Shown in pieces: positions 1-10,338 of a DNA stretch of 64,000 nucleotides. This stretch comes from Sphingobium sp. CECT 9361 (lineage in GTDB: Bacteria; Pseudomonadota; Alphaproteobacteria; Sphingomonadales; Sphingomonadaceae), in the NCBI RefSeq assembly GCF_918741285.1, contig NZ_CAKKNC010000001.1, forward strand, positions 682,001 to 746,000, written 5' to 3'. Position 1 is the first letter of the stretch. The number at the start of each line of letters is the position of its first letter. The notes under the pieces are model-generated. The model searched no databases, had not been told where the DNA came from, and worked only from the letters and a program-made list of their open reading frames with translations. A program made the translations under genes and the position numbers.

Positions 1-2
1 AT

Positions 3-989
3 CGTCGCGCTCGCGTCTGCGTCGCGACCGACGTTGCCGCGCGCGGGATCGATTTGCCCACGCTCAGCCTCGTCGTCCATGTCGAACTCCCCCGCGACGC
101 CGAAACGCTCCAGCATCGCTCGGGCCGTACGGGTCGTGCAGGCAAGAAGGGGACCGCCGTGCTGCTGGTCCCTTATCCCCGCCGCAAGCGTGTCGAATCG
201 ATGCTGCGCGGCGCAAAGATCAATGCAGAATGGATCGGCGCACCGACGCCTGAGGACATTCGCCGCAACGACCGCGAACGCCTGATAGCCACACTGCTTG
301 AACCGGTGGAAATCGACGAGGAAGATCGCGAACTGGCAAAGCGCGTGCTGGCCGAACGCAGTGCGGAGGATATCGCCGCCGCTCTCGTGCGTGTCCATCG
401 CGCCCGTATGCCTGCACCCGAAGAACTGCTGGACGGTGCGCAGTCGCCCCAGCGCAACGACGGCCCGCGTCCTGGCTTTGAGGATACTGTCTGGTTCCGC
501 ATGAACATCGGGCGCAAGGACAATGCCGATCCGCGCTGGATCTTGCCGCTGCTCTGTCGCCGCGGACATATCACGCGCGGTGAAATCGGCGCGATCCGTC
601 TCGCCGCCAGCGAAACCCTGTTCGAAATCCCGCGCCCTGTCGCCGGGCGCTTCATGACCGCAGTCAACCGGACGGCAGGCGACGATCCAGATGGCGAAGG
701 CGCAGTGCTGATCGAGGAAGTGAAGGGCGGTACGCCGCGCGATGAAGCGCGCAGCAATCGTCGCAACGACGGTCCGCCGCCGCGTCGCTATGACGCTGCG
801 CCGACCGAGCGCAAGCAACTCGGCACACGCCCCAGCGGCAATGGTGGCGGCGGCAAGCCATTTGGCGGTCGTCCCGGCGGTTCGGGTGGACCCGGCGGCC
901 CCGGCGGCGGTCGTCCGACATTCCGCGGCAAGCCCGGCGGCGGTGGCAAGCCCTTCGCAGGCAAGCCACGCGGCGGTCGTCCGGGCTAA
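3..989 (+). CDS. DEAD-box ATP-dependent RNA helicase, C-terminal part (5' truncated)
   Basis: The reading frame is open from base 3, so the gene starts upstream of the window. The first visible residues carry helicase motif V ([10 protein letters not shown]) and then motif VI ([10 protein letters not shown]), which together form the second RecA-like domain that binds ATP and RNA. Around residues 163-230 of the visible part there is a DbpA/CsdA-type RNA-binding domain (about [18 protein letters not shown]). The last 70 residues are a Gly/Arg/Pro-rich tail with repeated GGRPGG-like units, likely disordered and RNA-binding. The protein would remodel structured RNA, perhaps during ribosome assembly or cold growth, as known for DeaD/CsdA; which subfamily it belongs to cannot be settled without the N-terminus. 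The TTG at 54 is inside motif V and is not a start. Confidence 0.93.
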   Translation, partial: RRARVCVATDVAARGIDLPTLSLVVHVELPRDAETLQHRSGRTGRAGKKGTAVLLVPYPRRKRVESMLRGAKINAEWIGAPTPEDIRRNDRERLIATLLEPVEIDEEDRELAKRVLAERSAEDIAAALVRVHRARMPAPEELLDGAQSPQRNDGPRPGFEDTVWFRMNIGRKDNADPRWILPLLCRRGHITRGEIGAIRLAASETLFEIPRPVAGRFMTAVNRTAGDDPDGEGAVLIEEVKGGTPRDEARSNRRNDGPPPRRYDAAPTERKQLGTRPSGNGGGGKPFGGRPGGSGGPGGPGGGRPTFRGKPGGGGKPFAGKPRGGRPG

Positions 990-1010
990 CCAGACCTGTT
1001 CCCAATAACA

Positions 1011-1038
1011 CGTCATCCCCGCCTGTGTGGGGATGACG
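1011..1038. repeat. Short palindromic repeat (CGTCATCCCC hairpin)
   Basis: Two perfect inverted arms, CGTCATCCCC (1011-1020) and GGGGATGACG (1029-1038), surround an 8-base loop in the 66-bp gap between the helicase and the UPF0178 gene. It resembles the short GC-rich palindromes scattered through sphingomonad intergenic DNA. There is no T-run after it, so it is not a classical terminator, but it could protect the 3' end of the helicase mRNA. Confidence 0.6.
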
Positions 1039-1055
1039 ACATCTGAGGTTTCCGT

Positions 1056-1508
1056 ATGCCGCGCATCCTCGTCGATGCAGACGCCTGCCCGGTAAAAGAC
1101 GAAATCTACCGCGTGGCCTATCGCCACGAGGTCGCCGTGACGATCGTCAGCAACAGCCCGATCCGCGTTCCCGCCCATCCGCTCATCGACCGCATCGTAG
1201 TAAGCGATGGCTTTGACGCAGCGGATGACTGGATCGCGGAGAAGGCAGCGGCTGACGCCATCGTCATCACGGCAGACATCCTGCTCGCCGACCGCTGCCT
1301 CAAAGTAGGTGCCACCGTCATCGGCAACAACGGCAAGCCTTTCACGCTGAGCTCCATCGGTGCGGCCATCGCTACCCGTGCGATCATGGCCGATCTGCGC
1401 GCAGACGGCACCGCTATCGGCGGGCCGCCACCCTTCGGCAAAACGGATCGCTCCCGCTTCCTTCAGTCGCTCGACGAAGCCATCGTGAAAATGAAGCGTG
1501 GGCGATAG
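1056..1508 (+). CDS. UPF0178 (YaiI/YqxD, DUF188) family protein
   Basis: A 150-residue protein of the usual family length that opens with the conserved acidic/cysteine signature VDADACPVK. The family has a PIN-like nuclease fold by prediction, with conserved aspartates that could hold a metal, but no established biochemical role. Other family hallmarks are the VSNSPIRVP strand region, the central TADILLADRCL segment and the C-terminal GGPPPFGKTDRSRFLQSLD motif. The ATG at 1056 is the only sensible start. The gene stands alone, converging with the hydrolase gene on the other strand five bases downstream. Confidence 0.92.
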   Translation: MPRILVDADACPVKDEIYRVAYRHEVAVTIVSNSPIRVPAHPLIDRIVVSDGFDAADDWIAEKAAADAIVITADILLADRCLKVGATVIGNNGKPFTLSSIGAAIATRAIMADLRADGTAIGGPPPFGKTDRSRFLQSLDEAIVKMKRGR

Positions 1509-1513
1509 CGCCC

Positions 1514-2647
1514 TTAGTTTTTTAGTTTCTTCCTGATCGGCTTGCAGCCTTTTGAGGGGCACAACCGCCAGATCCCTTCGCCGACCGGCGTTTCTTCAAT
1601 GCCACTAACGGCAGGCAAACGCCCCGGCTGCGCGCCACCCTTGCCTTGCAAGGCCAGCTTGAGATCCTCTGCTGCCTCGGGGCTATCGAGGAAGTCGTTA
1701 TGGCCGATGCCCTTCCGGCTCACGGCTGTCGTGTCGATGACATCCACAACGGGGGAGGGTTTGGGGTAACAACGCTGATATTTGTCCTTGGTCAGGCAGA
1801 ACGGGCTGCCAAGGCGGGGATAATGGTGCAGACCGCGCGACACCCGGATCGCGCCGTCCTTGCCGGACATATACACTGTATAATGGCGTTGGCCGCTGGC
1901 AATGCCGGGGCGACCGGGAATACCCTGTATGATCTGGCCAAAGCGTTCGCGGTCAACGTCCGGCGACGCCAGGATCACCGTCTTCACTTTCGCCAGGCCT
2001 GCGGCATCCAGCATTTCCATTGCATCGATCACGCTGCGCGCGCCCATCGAATGGCCGACCAGAACGATCTCTCTTACCGCCGCGTCCGCCGCCAGCCGCC
2101 GAATCATCACGTTCAGATAGGCTTGCGACCAGTCGATATTGGTTTCGTCCCACAGATAGCGGAGGGCGGCGTTCTGCGACGGCCATGTGAAGAGGATCGC
2201 CGGTCCCTTGAACTCCCCTGCCACCCGCATCATCCGAAGCCGCGCAGCAGGGGATGCGAAGTTGTTGTTATATCCATGCACAAACAGGAGCACGCGGCCA
2301 TTGCCCCGGACGAGCTGCTGGCCCAGCGTATCCCACCAATCGCCCTCTGCCGCCATATTCGGCACGACCGGATCGCCCGGCTTTACCGCTTCGGATGCGT
2401 CGTACCAGCCCAGACGGATCGTGTTGGCCCGTTCGGTGGACATATCGAACGTTCCGGTGCGACAGTCGGGCAGGCGCGTCGTGGCGAACAGCAATGGCCC
2501 CGTGCCTTGATCCGTCGTCGGGGCAGGGATTGGCGTCGCCACGCAATCCTTCACCCATGCAGCGGGGTCAGGCGGGGGCAGGTGGGTGGCGCAAGCGGAC
2601 AAGAGAAGCAGCAAGCTGGGTGGCAGCAGGACTGAAAGGCGCTTCAT
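1514..2647 (-). CDS. Alpha/beta-hydrolase lipoprotein (DUF900 family)
   Basis: The start is placed at the ATG giving MKRLSVLLPP, which begins a lipoprotein signal peptide ending in the lipobox LSAC (Cys19); an in-frame codon 39 bases upstream would add residues that spoil the signal. The mature protein, about 377 residues in total, carries FVHGYNNN (about residues 122-129) and the nucleophile elbow VGHSMGA (Ser200), typical of DUF900 serine hydrolases. It is probably a membrane-anchored esterase or lipase-like enzyme in the envelope; the substrate is unknown. The extreme C-terminus is Lys- and Cys-rich (two Cys near residues 365-372). It is transcribed alone, divergent from the ABC transporter genes. 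Confidence 0.85.
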   Translation of the reverse strand: MKRLSVLLPPSLLLLLSACATHLPPPDPAAWVKDCVATPIPAPTTDQGTGPLLFATTRLPDCRTGTFDMSTERANTIRLGWYDASEAVKPGDPVVPNMAAEGDWWDTLGQQLVRGNGRVLLFVHGYNNNFASPAARLRMMRVAGEFKGPAILFTWPSQNAALRYLWDETNIDWSQAYLNVMIRRLAADAAVREIVLVGHSMGARSVIDAMEMLDAAGLAKVKTVILASPDVDRERFGQIIQGIPGRPGIASGQRHYTVYMSGKDGAIRVSRGLHHYPRLGSPFCLTKDKYQRCYPKPSPVVDVIDTTAVSRKGIGHNDFLDSPEAAEDLKLALQGKGGAQPGRLPAVSGIEETPVGEGIWRLCPSKGCKPIRKKLKN

Positions 2648-2809
2648 AAGATGATCGTCCGCATATTGGTTTCTGTCGCTGTTCAATGTTTCGGGCGTTT
2701 CCGCAAGAGCGGCGCCTTTGGGCTAGCTGGCTTTATGCGGCACGATGGGTTGTAAATCGCTACCTTCGCCTTATTTTTGGACCCTCATACAAGGGGCATT
2801 CGCCACAGC

Positions 2810-3751
2810 ATGGCATCCATCATACACATATCCGGCTTAACGAAGCGCTACGCTTCGGGACACGTCGCGCTGCACGGTGTCGATCTGGAGATTGAGGAGG
2901 GCGAGATATTCGCACTGCTCGGTCCCAATGGCGCGGGTAAGACGACGCTTATCTCGATCATTTGCGGCAATGTGAACGGCAGCGAAGGCACGGTCACCGT
3001 GGCGGGACACGACACTGTCCGGGATTATCGCGGGGCGCGGTCTGCCATCGGGCTGGTGCCGCAGGAATTGCACACCGATCAGTTCGAAAAAGTCATTTCG
3101 ACGGTGCGGTTCAGCCGGGGCCTGTTCGGCAAGCCCCGCAACGATGCGCTGATCGAGAAAATCCTGCGCGACCTGTCCCTGTGGGACAAGCGCGATTCGA
3201 AAATCATGGAATTGTCCGGCGGGATGAAGCGGCGGGTCATGATCGCAAAGGCATTGTCCCACGAACCGCGCGTGCTGTTCCTCGATGAGCCGACGGCGGG
3301 CGTAGACGTGGAGTTGCGGCGCGATATGTGGGCACTGGTCCGGCAACTGCGGGAAACCGGCGTCACCATCATCCTGACGACGCATTATATTGAGGAAGCC
3401 GAGGAAATGGCCGACCGCGTGGGCGTCATCAATCGCGGCCAGCTTATCCTCGTCGAAGAAAAAGCCACGCTGATGCAAAAGCTGGGGAAGAAGACGCTGA
3501 CCATCATGCTCGCCGAACCGCTTGCGTCCATTCCATCGGACCTTGCCGAATGGGATGTGGCATTGAAGGCGGAGGGCCATGAACTGGAATATCTCTTCGA
3601 TACCCATGCTGAGCGCACCGGCGTTTCCTCTCTCCTGCGGCGGCTGGGCGATCTCGGCATCGCGTACAAGGACCTGAACACGCGGCAGAGCAGCCTGGAG
3701 GATATTTTCGTGGGCCTTGTCCATGCACCGGCAGAGGGGGCGGCAGCATGA
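2810..3751 (+). CDS. ABC-2 type transporter, ATP-binding protein
   Basis: A 313-residue ABC ATPase with Walker [10 protein letters not shown] (38-46), signature LSGGM (135-139) and Walker B VLFLDEP (155-161). The ATG at 2810 is preferred to a TTG 33 bases upstream because it starts directly before the first beta-strand of the ABC fold. The next gene overlaps by four bases (ATGA) and encodes the membrane subunit, so the two form an exporter. Families of this type (CcmA/DrrA-like) move drugs, polysaccharides or lipids out of the cytoplasm; the substrate is not evident here. Confidence 0.93.
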   Translation: MASIIHISGLTKRYASGHVALHGVDLEIEEGEIFALLGPNGAGKTTLISIICGNVNGSEGTVTVAGHDTVRDYRGARSAIGLVPQELHTDQFEKVISTVRFSRGLFGKPRNDALIEKILRDLSLWDKRDSKIMELSGGMKRRVMIAKALSHEPRVLFLDEPTAGVDVELRRDMWALVRQLRETGVTIILTTHYIEEAEEMADRVGVINRGQLILVEEKATLMQKLGKKTLTIMLAEPLASIPSDLAEWDVALKAEGHELEYLFDTHAERTGVSSLLRRLGDLGIAYKDLNTRQSSLEDIFVGLVHAPAEGAAA

Positions 3752-4518
3752 TCCACTTCAGCTTTAATTCCGTTCGCGCGATTTACACGTTCGAACTCGC
3801 ACGCTTCGGGCGCACCATCCTCACCAGCCTTGCGACGCCGGTCATCACGACCTCACTGTACTTCATCGTCTTCGGCTCCGCGATCGGCAGCCAGATGAAG
3901 GAGATCGACGGCATCCCTTATGGTGCGTTCATCGTTCCCGGCCTGATCATGCTGTCGATGTTCACCGAAAGCATCTTCAACTCCAGCTTTGGTATCTACA
4001 TGCCCAAGTTTACTGGCACGATATACGAGCTGCTATCCGCGCCCGTATCGGCGCTGGAAACGGTCGTCGCGTATGTCGGGGCGGCCGCGACCAAATCCCT
4101 GATTCTTGGCCTCATCATTTTCGCGACGGCGCATCTCTTCGTTGCCCTGCCTATCGCGCACCCTGTGCTGATGGTCTGCTTTCTCGTGCTGATCGCCGTC
4201 ACCTTCTGCCTGTTCGGCTTCATTCTGGGGATATGGGCGCAGAGTTTCGAGCAGCTTCAGGTGATTCCGCTCCTCGTCGTCACCCCGATGACGTTCCTGG
4301 GCGGTGCCTTCTATTCGATCCAGATGCTGCCGGAGCCATGGCGGACGATCACCCTGTTCAATCCGGTTGTGTACCTGATCAGCGGGTTCCGCTGGACCTT
4401 CTTCGATAAGGGCGACGTCAGCATCGGCTGGAGCATGGGGATCGTTGCCGCCATGCTCGTCCTCTGCCTCGCGATCATCACATGGATGTTCAACACGGGC
4501 TATCGGCTCAAAAAGTAA
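3748..4518 (+). CDS. ABC-2 type transporter, permease protein
   Basis: A 256-residue membrane protein with about six hydrophobic segments, including one near residue 25 and a C-terminal one ending in [11 protein letters not shown]. The region [13 protein letters not shown] followed by [14 protein letters not shown] is the conserved ABC-2 permease motif. It is translationally coupled to the upstream ATPase (ATGA overlap) and the operon ends in a hairpin at 4519-4553. It is the membrane half of an exporter of unknown substrate, close in type to the YadH/NodJ group by motif recognition. Confidence 0.92.
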   Translation: MIHFSFNSVRAIYTFELARFGRTILTSLATPVITTSLYFIVFGSAIGSQMKEIDGIPYGAFIVPGLIMLSMFTESIFNSSFGIYMPKFTGTIYELLSAPVSALETVVAYVGAAATKSLILGLIIFATAHLFVALPIAHPVLMVCFLVLIAVTFCLFGFILGIWAQSFEQLQVIPLLVVTPMTFLGGAFYSIQMLPEPWRTITLFNPVVYLISGFRWTFFDKGDVSIGWSMGIVAAMLVLCLAIITWMFNTGYRLKK

Positions 4519-4553
4519 CGGCGCCCTCCCGGGGGGAGAGCGCCGCGAATTTT
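4519..4553. terminator. Probable terminator between ABC exporter and glpX
   Basis: A GC-rich hairpin directly after the permease stop codon: arms GGCGCCCTCCC and GGGAGAGCGCC followed by GCGAATTTT. The two flanking genes converge here, so it probably ends the exporter transcript; on the other strand the run of T is missing. Confidence 0.6.
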
Positions 4554-4570
4554 GATGATCGGAGATCGCG

Positions 4571-5539
<969 letters not shown>

Positions 5540-5664
5540 ATCCTAAGCCCCTTTAAACTGTCTGTAATCGTTGCTGCACGTGGGTAAGCCGATAGGCGGT
5601 GCGTCCATCCTTGTCGAGAACGGGATTCGATAAGATGTGGCATGATGTGCGTCATATTGCTGCC

Positions 5665-6159
5665 ATGAACCAGCGGCAAAACGACGAAATGGTGGAAAAA
5701 CGCAGTGTCGCACACATAGCGATGGCAGGAGCGCCATTCCTCGCGGCCATCGTTCCGGGCGTCGGCTTTGCGCAGAGTGCGTCGGACGATGCCATCATGG
5801 CTGCCTATCGCGACAAAACCCAAATCGTCCGCCCCTGCCGACGCGATCCGGGCAGCATCGTCGTCTGCGGTAGCAGAGCGGAACGCAACGCCCGTGAACG
5901 AATCCCGCTACCCGAAGAACGCGACGCGGCGCAGAGCGGTATCGTCCGGAATGAGGCACCGCGGGCATCGGCAGCTAAAGTCCGCGAAGGCGCCTGCGGG
6001 ATTACGATAAACGCCTATACAACGTGCACGGGCGGATGGTCTGGCGCAAAAATGCTGGATGGCCTCGTAAAAGGGATCACCGCGCTGGCCGATCCGGACG
6101 CCGACCTCGCCGCGCCGCCCGCTTTGCCGAAGCAGTTCGAAGGCGCAACGCCCCCCTGA
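5665..6159 (+). CDS. Small exported protein of unknown function
   Basis: I do not recognise the family. The protein has about 164 residues from the ATG at 5665; an ATG at 5689 is an equally good start. The N-terminus reads as a signal peptide (AMAGAPFLAAIVPGVGFAQS) with likely cleavage after GFA. The mature part is polar with four cysteines (in VRPCRRDPG, VVCGSR, REGACG and TTCTGG) that could form two disulphides in the periplasm. It ends in a short proline-rich tail. It converges with hom, whose stop codon is only a few bases away, and is divergent from glpX. Confidence 0.65.
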   Translation: MNQRQNDEMVEKRSVAHIAMAGAPFLAAIVPGVGFAQSASDDAIMAAYRDKTQIVRPCRRDPGSIVVCGSRAERNARERIPLPEERDAAQSGIVRNEAPRASAAKVREGACGITINAYTTCTGGWSGAKMLDGLVKGITALADPDADLAAPPALPKQFEGATPP

Positions 6160-6161
6160 CC

Positions 6162-7493
6162 TCAATCCAATATGTGCATCACCATAGGCTGATCGAGCAG
6201 ACTGTCCGACCCCGCCAGCCGCGCCAGCGTGTCGGCGATGCAGCGTTCCTGCCCTGCATGGGTGACTATGGCGACGAGGACGCCGCCGTCATTGGCCGCG
6301 GCGGTCCCGCGCTGGATCATGCTTTCGATGGAAACGCCTGCGTCGCGCGTCGCTGCGGCGATCTCCGCCAGCACGCCCGGACGATCCGCAACCTGGAAGC
6401 GCAGATAGCTGCGCCCGATTCGCGCACCTGCATCGGCCTTGGTCTGATCCGCCAGCGACGCGACGGGCATCGCGAACGCATCGCCATATTCGTCCCGCGC
6501 CACGTCGATAAGGTCTGCGACCACGGCTGAGGCAGTCGGGCCATCGCCTGCGCCCGCGCCTTGAAAGAACAGGCGACCGACGAAATTGCCTTCCGCCACG
6601 ACCGCATTCAGCGATCCATCGACATGCGCCAGCGGATGGTTGAGTGGCACCAGCATCGGGTGCACCCGCTGGAACAGGCCTTCCGCACCGTTCTGCGCCA
6701 TGCCGACCAGACGGATTCGGAACCCAAGCGCAGCCGCTTCCGCAATATCCGCAGCGATCACATGGCGAATCCCGGTGATGTCGACACCGCCGAAGTCGAG
6801 CCGCGTGCCGAACGCCAGACTGGCCAGAATCGACAGCTTATGGGCCGCATCGACGCCATCTATGTCGAAACTGGGGTCGGCTTCGGCATAGCCCAATGCC
6901 TGCGCGTCCTTCAGCACTTCGGTAAAGTCGCGTGGATTGCCTGCTTCCTGGGCCTTTTCCATAGTCGTCAGGATGTAATTGCAGGTGCCGTTCAGGATGC
7001 CATAGACGCGGCCGATCTCATTCGCCGCAGCGCCTTCGCGCAGTCCCTTGATGACCGGAATGCCGCCTGCAACTGCCGCTTCATATTTCAGGGCAACGCC
7101 TGCGGTTTCGGCAGCGCCCGCCAGCGCCAGTCCGTGATGCGCGATCATCGCCTTGTTCGCGGTGACGAAAGGCTTGCCTGCCGCCAGACATTGCCGCGCC
7201 AATGTGAGCGCCGGACCGTCTGCCCCGCCGATCAGCTCGACTACGGCATCGACATCGGCCCGCTGGACCAGACTCGTCATATCGTCCACCCATTCATAGG
7301 CGGACAGATCGATACCCCGATCCTTGGTCCTGTCGCGCGCCGAAATCGCCACGATCTGAATCGGTCGTCCCGACCGTCGGGCAATTAGTGCGCCGTTGGT
7401 CTCCAGCAACCGGATCACGCCGCCGCCTACCGTGCCGAGGCCGACTATGGCCACGCGCAGCGGTTTCAGCCCATTTGACCGTTGATCCGTCAT
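6162..7493 (-). CDS. hom: Homoserine dehydrogenase
   Basis: A 443-residue enzyme reducing aspartate semialdehyde to homoserine with NAD(P)H, at the branch to threonine and methionine. The N-terminal Rossmann motif is VAIVGLGTVGGGV, the catalytic domain has the family signature GILNGTCNYILT and a following ALGYAEADPSFDIDG, and the C-terminal ~80 residues form an ACT domain (LRFQVADRPGVLAEIAA), which suggests feedback control by threonine as known for this form. The pathway partner thrB is at 36.6-37.5 kb in the same window. The ATG at 7493 is directly before the Rossmann strand. Confidence 0.97.
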   Translation of the reverse strand: MTDQRSNGLKPLRVAIVGLGTVGGGVIRLLETNGALIARRSGRPIQIVAISARDRTKDRGIDLSAYEWVDDMTSLVQRADVDAVVELIGGADGPALTLARQCLAAGKPFVTANKAMIAHHGLALAGAAETAGVALKYEAAVAGGIPVIKGLREGAAANEIGRVYGILNGTCNYILTTMEKAQEAGNPRDFTEVLKDAQALGYAEADPSFDIDGVDAAHKLSILASLAFGTRLDFGGVDITGIRHVIAADIAEAAALGFRIRLVGMAQNGAEGLFQRVHPMLVPLNHPLAHVDGSLNAVVAEGNFVGRLFFQGAGAGDGPTASAVVADLIDVARDEYGDAFAMPVASLADQTKADAGARIGRSYLRFQVADRPGVLAEIAAATRDAGVSIESMIQRGTAAANDGGVLVAIVTHAGQERCIADTLARLAGSDSLLDQPMVMHILD

Positions 7494-7585
7494 ACTGTTT
7501 CCCGTCCCTCAAACGCCGGTCTGTAACGATTGGCGGCGCTGATAGACGGGGGGACAGCGTTTTCCAAGGGCTATCGATACGCGAA

Positions 7586-8482
7586 TCAGCGGACGGTGCG
7601 TGTTCGTCCACAGGGACCAAGACCGGCGAGCACTATCTTATAGTCGGCGCGCGCGGCTTCGGCATCCGGTACGGAAAGCGTGCGCACGGACTGCGGCGTC
7701 AGGGCAGGGGGCAATGCGCAGGCCAGGCGATACCAAAGCAACGTACCCGGCTTGGGCGTGGCGGCCGCCTCGTCGACGATTTCGCCCAATGCGACGGCCC
7801 AGCGGGGCTCCACACCGGGACGCCGGACGATAGAGAGCGATACCGGGTCGCCGCTGTCGGTCCGCAGGAAAATCTGCGTTTCGCCTTCGCCCTCAACCGT
7901 GCCAGCCACATAGAATGCATCGCCCAGCCCGATGATCTTAGGCGCTGCCTTGGCCGATAGCAGTTCCGCCACGATGCTGCGCACGGTCGATTCGTTCGAA
8001 GGGGTCGCAGGAATCTGCGCGTCTGGCGCAACAAGCTGGATTTCCCCCGGCCGGGTTCCCGCGCGCGCAAACAGCAGGACGCGCTGCTTTTTCAGCTTCG
8101 GCATCTTCCCACGCGCGTTGACCGCGACATCGTACAGATAGGAGAGGTTGGGCGCGACTCCGCCATCCCCCCGAATCAGCCCTTCGGTCTTCGCGGTGAT
8201 GTAGGCGCGGCGAAATCCGGCGGGGACACCGGCGGATTGCTCGGGTTTCAGAGAAATCGCCCGTGAAATTTCCGCATTGATGATGAGCGGCGCGGCCGAT
8301 GCCAGATCGGCCAGATCGGCATAGGCAAGCGCGTTGCCGGAGGCGTCCGCAGAAGGGGGCGCGTTAACCCCATTTTGCGCCCATCCGGTTGAACAAACCA
8401 GCGGAAACGCTGTATTTAAGGCAAAAAAAAGGCACGCCGCCGCCGATTTTCCGAGGAGATTTTTGGAGGATACCCGTTGCAT
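7586..8482 (-). CDS. Exported protein of unknown function
   Basis: A 298-residue protein that I cannot assign to a family. The start at 8482 is chosen for a strong Shine-Dalgarno (AGGAGG about ten bases upstream) and because it begins a signal peptide (CLFFALNTAFPLVCSTGWAQ); an earlier in-frame codon at 8527 lacks these. The mature region is a mixed alpha/beta sequence without membrane segments, predicted periplasmic. It is divergent from tonB, with a 249-bp intergenic region that must hold both promoters. The link to iron or TonB function is only positional. Confidence 0.75.
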   Translation of the reverse strand: MQRVSSKNLLGKSAAACLFFALNTAFPLVCSTGWAQNGVNAPPSADASGNALAYADLADLASAAPLIINAEISRAISLKPEQSAGVPAGFRRAYITAKTEGLIRGDGGVAPNLSYLYDVAVNARGKMPKLKKQRVLLFARAGTRPGEIQLVAPDAQIPATPSNESTVRSIVAELLSAKAAPKIIGLGDAFYVAGTVEGEGETQIFLRTDSGDPVSLSIVRRPGVEPRWAVALGEIVDEAAATPKPGTLLWYRLACALPPALTPQSVRTLSVPDAEAARADYKIVLAGLGPCGRTRTVR

Positions 8483-8731
8483 GTTCGTTTGACCTCCTGC
8501 TAGCCGTGGCGATGTTGTCACAGGCAAGTGTTTTTGTCAGTTTTTAGGAAATGGATCTTGCTGGTCTGATAAAGCGTTTGCGTCATGCGATTGCCCGCGA
8601 TAGGAGTTACGGCGATAGCAAACAAGCGGACAAGGGCCTTAAAGATGAACGGGGAACCGCTCACCTTGGGGCTCATGTTGGCCATAGGTCGTCATTTTTC
8701 AAGAAGCCGAGTTAAGGAGTGTCGTTGCTGA

Positions 8732-9385
8732 ATGGCTTATGCTGACCACTCAGAGGGTTCGAGTCGCACGGTCTCGATCGTCATCGTTGCCCTGATTCAT
8801 GCTGTTCTCGGTTACGCGTTCGTGTCCGGTCTTGGCATGCAATATGTCAAAAAGGCGGCGGAGCAACTGAACGTCATCGACGTTAAGGAAGAGCCGCCAC
8901 CACCAGACGAGGAACCGCCGCCACCGCCGCCAGATCAGCCGATCGAACCGCCGCCGGTCGTTGCGCCTCCGCCAATCGTCCAGACGCCGGCGCCTGCGCC
9001 GCCGATCCAGACGGTTCGTACGCCTCCGCCGGTATTCAATCCGGTGCCGGTCGCTGCGCCGCCGCCGCCTCCCCCTGCGCCGAAGGTCGCTGCCACAAAG
9101 GCATCGCCCCGCGGTTCGCCGGGAAGCTGGGTGACGGATGCCGATTATCCCAGCCGTGCGCAGCGTGAAGAACGCTCGGGTACTACAGGATTCCGGCTGG
9201 AAATCGGTCCCGACGGTCGGGTTACCAACTGCACGGTTACATCGTCCAGCGGCCATGCCGATCTCGATGCTGAAACCTGTCGGCTTCTCCCTCGCCGTGC
9301 GCGCTTTAAGGCAGCGGTGGGATCGGATGGCCAGCCGATGGCAGATAGTTTCAGCAGCCGTATCGTCTGGAAACTGCCGCAGTAA
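8732..9385 (+). CDS. tonB: TonB family energy transducer
   Basis: A 217-residue inner-membrane-anchored periplasmic protein. Residues about 10-32 form the single N-terminal membrane helix (VSIVIVALIHAVLGYAFVSG), followed by a Glu/Pro- and Pro-rich spacer (EPPPPDEEPPPPPP and further repeats to about residue 120) and a C-terminal TonB domain with DADYPSRAQREERSGTTGF and a conserved final strand. TonB passes proton-motive energy from ExbB/ExbD to outer-membrane receptors. The exbB, exbD and second exbD genes follow on the same strand. A GGAG-type ribosome site precedes the ATG at 8732. Confidence 0.95.
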   Translation: MAYADHSEGSSRTVSIVIVALIHAVLGYAFVSGLGMQYVKKAAEQLNVIDVKEEPPPPDEEPPPPPPDQPIEPPPVVAPPPIVQTPAPAPPIQTVRTPPPVFNPVPVAAPPPPPPAPKVAATKASPRGSPGSWVTDADYPSRAQREERSGTTGFRLEIGPDGRVTNCTVTSSSGHADLDAETCRLLPRRARFKAAVGSDGQPMADSFSSRIVWKLPQ

Positions 9386-9474
9386 TGTTAATGCGTTAAC
9401 AATTTGGGGCGGTCCAGCCGCACAGCGCAGGATCGCCCCTATTTACCGAACCCATTGAGAGGGAAGTCACGAAC

Positions 9475-10239
9475 ATGTTGATGTCTATCGCAGCCGCCGC
9501 CGCCCCAAAGGCCGCAGCCAACCCTTATGGTCTTATGGAAGCGCTCGAACAGGGCGGTGTCATTGCCTGGACCGTTTTCATCATTCTCGTCGGCATGTCC
9601 GTCGGAACCTTCTTCATCCTGTTCACCAAGCTGATCGAACAGCAGAAGGTGATCAATCAGTATAAGAAGGTGCGCACCACGTTCTGGCGTTCGAACAGCC
9701 TTAAGGAAGGCTCGGCCAAGCTCGAAAAGAACTCGGCTTACAAGCAGCTTGTCGATGACGGTATCGCCGCTCAGGAACAGCATGGCAAGCTGACCGATCC
9801 CGTCGAAGCCCATGACTGGCTGCACGGTTCGCTGGCACGTTCGGAAAATGCCATCAACTGGAAGCTCGGCGGCGGTCTCGCCTTCCTTGCAACCGTGGGT
9901 TCGACTTCGCCGTTCGTCGGTCTGTTCGGTACGGTTATCGGTATCTACCGCGCACTGATCAAGATCGGTGCATCGGGTCAGGCATCGATCGACGCCGTTG
10001 CCGGTCCGGTCGGTGAAGCGCTTATCATGACCGCTCTGGGTCTGGTCGTCGCTGTTCCTGCCGTGCTTGCTTACAACTTCCTGCAGCGCCGTAACAAGGC
10101 GATTGCTGAAGACCTGAGCTCGTTCTCGACCGACCTTCTGGGTTACATGGTGTCCAACGGCGCCGTGAAGCCGACCGTTTCGTCGGCACCTGCCGCTCCG
10201 GTTGCAAAGCCGGTTGCTGCAACGCCCACCAAGGCCTGA
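9475..10239 (+). CDS. exbB: ExbB / TolQ / MotA family proton channel protein
   Basis: A 254-residue membrane protein with one hydrophobic segment near residues 22-45, a cytoplasmic loop, and two more in the MotA/TolQ/ExbB core (ATVGSTSPFVGLFGTVIGIYR, then PVGEALIMTALGLVVAVPAVL). Together with ExbD it forms the proton-driven motor for TonB. The C-terminus is Ala/Pro/Lys-rich. It lies 89 bases after tonB and about 100 bases before the first exbD, with a hairpin in that second gap. Confidence 0.95.
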   Translation: MLMSIAAAAAPKAAANPYGLMEALEQGGVIAWTVFIILVGMSVGTFFILFTKLIEQQKVINQYKKVRTTFWRSNSLKEGSAKLEKNSAYKQLVDDGIAAQEQHGKLTDPVEAHDWLHGSLARSENAINWKLGGGLAFLATVGSTSPFVGLFGTVIGIYRALIKIGASGQASIDAVAGPVGEALIMTALGLVVAVPAVLAYNFLQRRNKAIAEDLSSFSTDLLGYMVSNGAVKPTVSSAPAAPVAKPVAATPTKA

Positions 10240-10253
10240 TTGCGATAGGGAAG

Positions 10254-10284
10254 CCGGACAGGACGGGCTGCGTTCCGTCCGGCC
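10254..10284 (+). other. Intercistronic hairpin between exbB and first exbD
   Basis: Arms GCCGGACAGGACG (10254-10266) and CGTTCCGTCCGGC (10272-10284) can pair with one or two mismatches around a short loop. No T-run follows, so full termination is unlikely. Such a hairpin could stabilise the upstream exbB message and give ExbB in excess over ExbD, matching the known stoichiometry of the complex; this is inference. Confidence 0.5.
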
Positions 10285-10338
10285 CCTTGGCTCCGGCCCT
10301 GGCCTAGAGCCAAAGACAACATGTTAGGATATTGATAC

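Noticed and set aside
1646..2635. Plus-strand open frame opposite the DUF900 hydrolase
   Set aside because: His/Arg-rich shadow; the minus strand encodes a lipoprotein signal and hydrolase motifs.
8424..8432. Run of eight A near the start of the exported protein gene, possible minus-strand terminator
   Set aside because: No stable hairpin beside it, and it lies within the signal-peptide coding part (Phe-Phe codons).
8551..8715. 54-codon open frame just upstream of tonB
   Set aside because: Third-position GC is about 48 percent, unlike the neighbours; the purine-rich site is only one or two bases from the ATG; more likely the leader of tonB.
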